Shown here piece by piece: positions 58,902-64,000 of a stretch of DNA of 64,000 nucleotides (position 1 is the stretch's first letter; every line of letters starts with the position of its first letter). The translations under genes and the position numbers were made by a program. The DNA lies in assembly GCA_030015575.1 (NCBI GenBank), contig JASDDO010000028.1:26081154-26145153 (forward strand), written 5' to 3'. A model generated the notes under the pieces. It was not told where the DNA came from. It made no database searches and saw only the letters and a program-made list of their open reading frames with translations. Source of the DNA: Agapanthus africanus (Eukaryota; Streptophyta; Magnoliopsida; Asparagales; Amaryllidaceae).

Positions 58902-60640
58902 CTGGGAAAGAAAAGGCACAATCACTTTAATGAGTTAAATGACCAAAGTTTTTAAACATAACATAAACAAGATAGGACTACAAATATAAGTTACATCATG
59001 TATTGCAATGTGTACTCCCTTTTCTCTGGAAAAAAATTGACGGTAGATATCTTTCAATAGAAAAGGCAACATCGGTTTGTCGCATATATAAATTTTTATT
59101 ATGGATTGCTTTAGCAATATATGAACCTTTTATATTTTATTATAAAGAGTGAGGTGATAATATTCTTTCGAAATAGGTGTCTAATTGAGAAGTTTAACTC
59201 TCAAGTTGGGATTTCTTCCTCCAACTTTGAGGTCGTAAATTGGGATTTTATTACAAGTCATGGAAGGCAGCGACAACATACCGGATTTGTCCCAACCAAA
59301 TCATGTCATTTGTGAATTAATAAGATTTTGAAGGCTTGAAGCCAAATTAATCCATGCCAGTCAAATTTTGGAAGTTAACTATGTATCATGCCTTCACTTA
59401 GGGTACTAATATCAATTGCATATGTTTAAAGTTGTCGTACTCGTCAAAGAAATTGATATATTATTTATATTTATTGTAACTTCATTGCTCTTGACAATTA
59501 AATTGATATATTATTTATTTTTCTTGTAAATTTATTGTTCTTAAATTTATGTTGGTGGCGGAAATGAGATACACCTTCTGCAAGAAACATAACTTATCCG
59601 GCATCTTGAGAACGGACATCCCCGGTTATTTAGCACAAGCTAAAGCGTTGAAGCTTTACCAATTACCAAAGCATCGTAGTCAGACACACCGGGCTTGGTT
59701 TCAATAAACTTAAGGATGTTGTGGTTAAAGTATCCATTAAGAAAAAAATTTAGGAACAAAAATTTCAAGAACGAGTATTATGAACATAATAGTCACAATT
59801 TCACGAATGATCTCTGTGAAGAGTAGTAAGTAACTGGCGCTATGGCTTAAGAAGGCATCATATGCCGGTAATTAAATTTGTACTTGTTAATTTTTTATTT
59901 ATAAATTTGTCAATTATTCAGGTCATTCATTGTATTTTAAATGATGACTAACTTTGCTTTTCTTGGGATTGCAAAGAAGTATATCCGGTAAAAAATAGAT
60001 TAAGGACTCATCAAAGAACGGTATTTGCCGTATTCTTTTATTGAACATGCATTTTATTCTTTTCTTGCCTTCTTTTTCTTTTATGTGAGAAACCTATTAA
60101 GACAACACTGTATTGCATTTTGATATTGTTTACCCTAAGTATAGTGGGGGTACAAAAAGATTTTGTTGTGTTGACTTTTAACTGAACGCAAGTTGCGTAT
60201 GAATTATGTGTGCTTTTTTTTTGTCTTGTGGCCCATTTTTTAATTCTTTTTATTTGTTTTGTTTTTCAATCTTTTGATGACAGATGTGGATTTGGATTAA
60301 TTGCAAATAAAATCTTCCTAATTTTCTTAGCCCTTAACTATTCATTATTGTGCATATATCTTACCTTTTGATTTTTTAGCAGCTTTTTATGTAGTGTGAT
60401 TTTTATCCTCTAAATTTATGCTATATACTTCACATTTCTATATTAACCCTTTAAATCCATAAAGTTCTTTCAGAAGCATACTCTAGCTTCCATGTAAAAT
60501 TCTCAGTAATAATGAAGATCATATGTTTCCGTGTTTGTATACAACAATAGTTATAAGCACTATTTCATTGATACTTAAACTATTGTTATGATGTATGAGT
60601 TGACAGAGATATGGATTTTTTATTCATTCAAATTAATTTT
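58902..60640. other. No gene recognised upstream of PTH2 exons
   Basis: If PTH2 is complete this is a long intron. I looked for a GKGKIAAQC-type exon on the minus strand and saw none. The ORFs at 58935-59117 and 59121-59315 show no domain. Confidence 0.45.
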
Positions 60641-61597
60641 GCAGGCTTGCATACTTATATTCCAGTAAGACCGCTATAAAACTTACCGAAAAATAATCAA
60701 AATAAAAGCCTTCAATTAAGGTTTAGAAATTTATCATCAAAGGCTCTAAATCGTCGGTGAAATCTTAGTGGAATTCACGGTGAATTATCAAATAAGTTGC
60801 CATAAAGTCTTTGTTCGCCGGTGGGAAGGAAGAAACAATATAAAAGCACGCGTATTTAGGGGTGACACTCGGATATGGTTTAACATAAGAACTAATCCGA
60901 CAAATAGCCCAAATACATAGTTTTCAAGTCTTATGAGTATAAACTAGATGGGGTGATAAATTACTATTGTGATGCTCATATAACTCTAAGAACCCTCCTT
61001 TAAGTAACAACAATATATTTGGATCAATATTTAGATAATAATATTAAACCGTTTAATCAGCAAAAAGCAGATCACTTGACCATTTCAAACTGCTTCAGCG
61101 GTTGTCTAAATGGCTGCAGACTTGCATGCTTATATTCCAGTAAGCCCGCTATAAAACTTACCGGAAATAATCAAAATACATGCTTTCAATTAATGTTCAG
61201 AAATTTATCATCAAAGGCTCTAAATCGTCGGTGAAATCTTAGTGGAAATGACAGTGAATTATCAAATAAAATGCCACTAAAGTCTTTGTTCGCCGATGGG
61301 GTGAAAGAAACTCTTAAAAAGCACGCGTATTCAGGGACGACACTCGGATATGGTTTAACATAAGAGCTAATCCCATGAATAGTCTAAATACATACTAACA
61401 AGTTTTATAAGGAGTATAAACTAGATGTAGTGATAAATTACTATTACAATGATCATATAACTCTACGAACACTCCTTTAAGTAACAATAAGAGTATATTT
61501 GGATCAATATTAAGGTAATAATATTATACCGTTGAATCAGCAAAAAGCAGACCACTTAACCATTTCAAATTACTTCAGTGATTGCTTAAACGGCTAC
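60641..61597. repeat. 475-bp tandem direct duplication
   Basis: Copies 60641-61115 and 61116-61597 are colinear: both start with gcag.cttgcat.cttatattc and run through gctctaaatcgtcggtgaaa, aaagcacgcgtatt and cagcaaaaagcagaccac-like motifs, with scattered substitutions and small indels. No coding potential is evident; the ORFs at 61019-61234 and 61532-61714 are equivalent chance frames in the two copies. Confidence 0.9.
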
Positions 61598-62728
61598 ATT
61601 TTAAATACAGATTCAACAAACCCCAACTTATATCCACAAGACAGATCAAGAGGATTAGATTGCCATATGAAAGATATAATTTTACACGCATACCTCTCAT
61701 CTCTAAGGCGCTAGTCTTCCTCTCGTGTGAAAGTAAGAAAAAAAGATGATATATAAGAGAGATTGGGAGACAGAATTTTGTATATTTCTCATTTTAGTGA
61801 AATCCTCATGATTTGGCATATGGATATTGGCCGGGTGAGGTCGAACCACATATATACCATGTTCTCTTCTTGCAATGGATCGTTTACATGATGGTTTCAA
61901 AAAGATCGACATTCTCAACAAATGGTATTAAAGTAAATGGTGTTCGTTGGAGGTTCTGAATTCACAAGATAGTGAGCTAGAGAGGGAAAGACGAGGGAAA
62001 CAAAAAAGACTAAAAGATGTACTAATTATCTCTTTCTCATGTTAGTGGATATGATCTACCTTATAGATGTAGGCCGAGTTTAGTCAAACAACACAAATTT
62101 GGGGTTTTATCTCTTGGAGTGGTTGCGATTTTGTGTGCTTGATGGTTGAACCACATAAATCTATGTCGAAGCACAAATCTAGACCACATCATCATCGTTG
62201 TCTTATCAAAACCACAGATCTAAGATAAATCCTGAAGTATAAATCGGAAAATCGATGCCTTCTCAAATTATAGGAGCCTTTTCTGCTGTAGTGAGATATA
62301 CCTCAGAAGTTTCATACCTCGGCATGAGATATTCATACAATTGGACAGGAAAGGGACCCACACAACAACCGACGGATTATCTTGAAGTATAAACCCGAAA
62401 ACATCACCTTATGCAATTAATGGTTTTAGATATTCGGAATTTAGATTTTCGGATATATTTTTGGTGTTTGGTTTCCTATGGATTTTCTGGCAGCAAAGAT
62501 TTTGCGTTTATTGAGGATGAAAAAGATGGATTTTCTTATTTAGGTCTTCTATACCCAACTTACTCATAGGGTAATTGGCATGCGGCGATGGAGTCATTTT
62601 GGTACTTGAAGAAGCTTTATAGCAATTTCTTTGCAGATAATTATATATGAATAATGCACTTTAAAAATCAAAAATTCTATTGGGCTATAGATCGTGATCT
62701 AAAAAAACATGGCCGCTAATAAACTATG
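61598..62728. other. Gene-free stretch
   Basis: Only chance ORFs are seen. Segments around 62170-62400 repeat phrases such as cttgaagtataaa..cgaaaa, suggesting old repeat sequence, but no ends could be defined. Confidence 0.45.
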
Positions 62729-63004
62729 AGGGCATGTTTGCGAATGGAGTTAGGTTTTATAAACTGTGGCTTCATAAAGTTAGCTAAAGTTAACTCCAAA
62801 CTGCTAACTTTAGCTTGTTTGGCAACCATTTTGGAGTTGAGATATCTGCAATTTTTCGGCCTTACAGTTATCTCAACTCCAATCTGATCAAAGTTTACTA
62901 AACTCAATTTTTGGAGTTGGTGCTTGCAAACCATGGTTTGCATGCCTCCTACCTCCACTTTAAAATAAACAATGGTTATCCTAACTTTGTATCCAAACAG
63001 GCCT
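62729..63004. mobile_element. MITE-like inverted repeat
   Basis: The left end gggcatgtttgcgaatggag followed by ttagg faces the inverted right end aggcctgtttggatacaaag followed by ttagg. Internal gagttgag/ctcaactcc inverted motifs occur. The type resembles the Harbinger/hAT MITEs with a TGTTTGG end. No clear target duplication was found. Confidence 0.55.
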
Positions 63005-64000
63005 GGCAAGCCATGCCATCAAATTTTCGTAGTAAATGTCAATCACAAAAATGCTACTAGTTTTAGGCTTTTAGTTATGACTTTAGTATTCTTTGATAAT
63101 CATTATGGATATGGGATATGGCAAAATGCTTTACAATAGCTATTTTATATTAGCTATTTTAAATTAAAATGGGATTTTTGAAAAATGAAATACGAAAGCA
63201 AAGCCGCTAATTTGAGTTGATGGTTAAAGAGCTTACAAAATGTTAATATAGAACCCAAGCCTTCTACACATAAATAAAAGAGATGGTTTTTCATGTGAAC
63301 TATATGATATGCTGAAACGACAACAGATTAAATATTTTGGGTTATGGATCCAAATCAAATATTCTACAAAAAAAGATGCAGGCCTACATTGGTCGCGTAT
63401 CTTTCCTTCTCCTTAGTAAAGCAAACATTGGTGGAAAGGATCAGTTTTATCCAAGCCATTTGAGCAGTAATTAATCATCAAGTTAGCAGCAATTCAAGCA
63501 TTGTTTATATAGATACGCCTTAATCGTTATTTGTACTCAAAGCCAAGTCATTCTATATTGAAAGCCCCTCAAACTCATTATGTACCTTATAATTTACTAC
63601 AATGTGTAAATTTCTTCCGATTTTCAACACATAAGGGCAATTTGAATTAGCGGCAAAATTCATAGCATTTGAATAAAAATGTGTCATGTAGTCTGTAAAT
63701 AAATCTTCCTACCCTTTCATTAATCAAAAATTTAAGTAAACATCACACTTTCTTATTTCTACTGCATGCATGTTGATTTTCAATATTTGTTTGCCATAAC
63801 AATGAGTGAGAACAGGCCAACCAGTAACAACAGCTGGGCCGTGGTCTTAAAAATGAATTTAAATTTCAAGTCATTTATAACATTTCAGCATGAAGGTTTT
63901 CTTTCCTGGTGTATTCCGATGTAAATTTTACACACATTTCCGCAACAGAATTATCAAACAAAATGTGAACTTAATTATTTTATCTACATCAAATTAGAAA
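63005..64000. other. Gene-free AT-rich end of window
   Basis: I see no exon, RNA gene or definable repeat here. Confidence 0.45.

Overview
The window is a piece of a TE-rich plant nuclear chromosome, most likely from a eudicot. It is AT-rich. Its genes carry GT-AG introns and encode plant-type products. Its repeats are Ty1-copia elements primed by initiator tRNA-Met, small hAT, Mutator and Harbinger-like MITEs, a LINE and a SINE. I see no bacterial, organellar or viral genes, no CRISPR array and no rRNA or tRNA gene.

Four host genes can be supported. (1) 11211-15331, plus: the C-terminal 243 codons of a MAEA/GID9-type subunit of the GID/CTLH ubiquitin ligase; the N-terminal exons are not seen. 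(2) 17836-19326 and 44804-54206, plus: two parts of what I infer is one gene of the Arabidopsis At4g04980-like proline-rich family. The parts are separated by about 25 kb of nested transposons, and the large proline-rich exon is split by a copia element with a perfect 5-bp duplication. (3) 55194-54754, minus: an intact single-exon RING-H2 protein. (4) 58901-57015, minus: the C-terminal five exons of peptidyl-tRNA hydrolase 2; its 5' part is not found.

Layout. 1-10.4 kb is gene-free: decayed hAT-like sequence, a degenerate 20-odd-bp repeat, a 64-bp tandem duplication, and a hAT element inside a Mutator-type MITE, each with its own target duplication. 10.4-15.3 kb is the MAEA gene with MITEs in its introns. 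16.1-17.0 kb is a Harbinger-like MITE inserted in an older relative. 17.8-19.3 kb holds the first exons of the proline-rich gene. 21.36-31.33 kb is copia element 1 (LTRs about 2.1-2.2 kb, target duplication GAATC), with pol but no recognisable gag. 33.8-44.1 kb is a LINE fragment split by an old copia element 2, which itself carries a 1.7-kb hAT-like element and a 3.1-kb solo-LTR-like insertion. 44.8-54.2 kb is the rest of the proline-rich gene, split by copia element 3 (46014-51659). 54.7-59 kb holds the RING-H2 gene, a SINE and PTH2. 59-64 kb is gene-free apart from a 475-bp tandem duplication and a MITE.

The host genes do not form a pathway. The strongest story is transposon layering: several insertions can be ordered in time from their target duplications, and one breaks a coding exon whose empty site reads straight through. 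I found no clear sign of a wholly new biological system. The most unusual structures are the gag-less copia element 1 with paired long hairpins in its LTRs, and the LTR minisatellite of element 3, which differs by two repeat units between its two LTRs.
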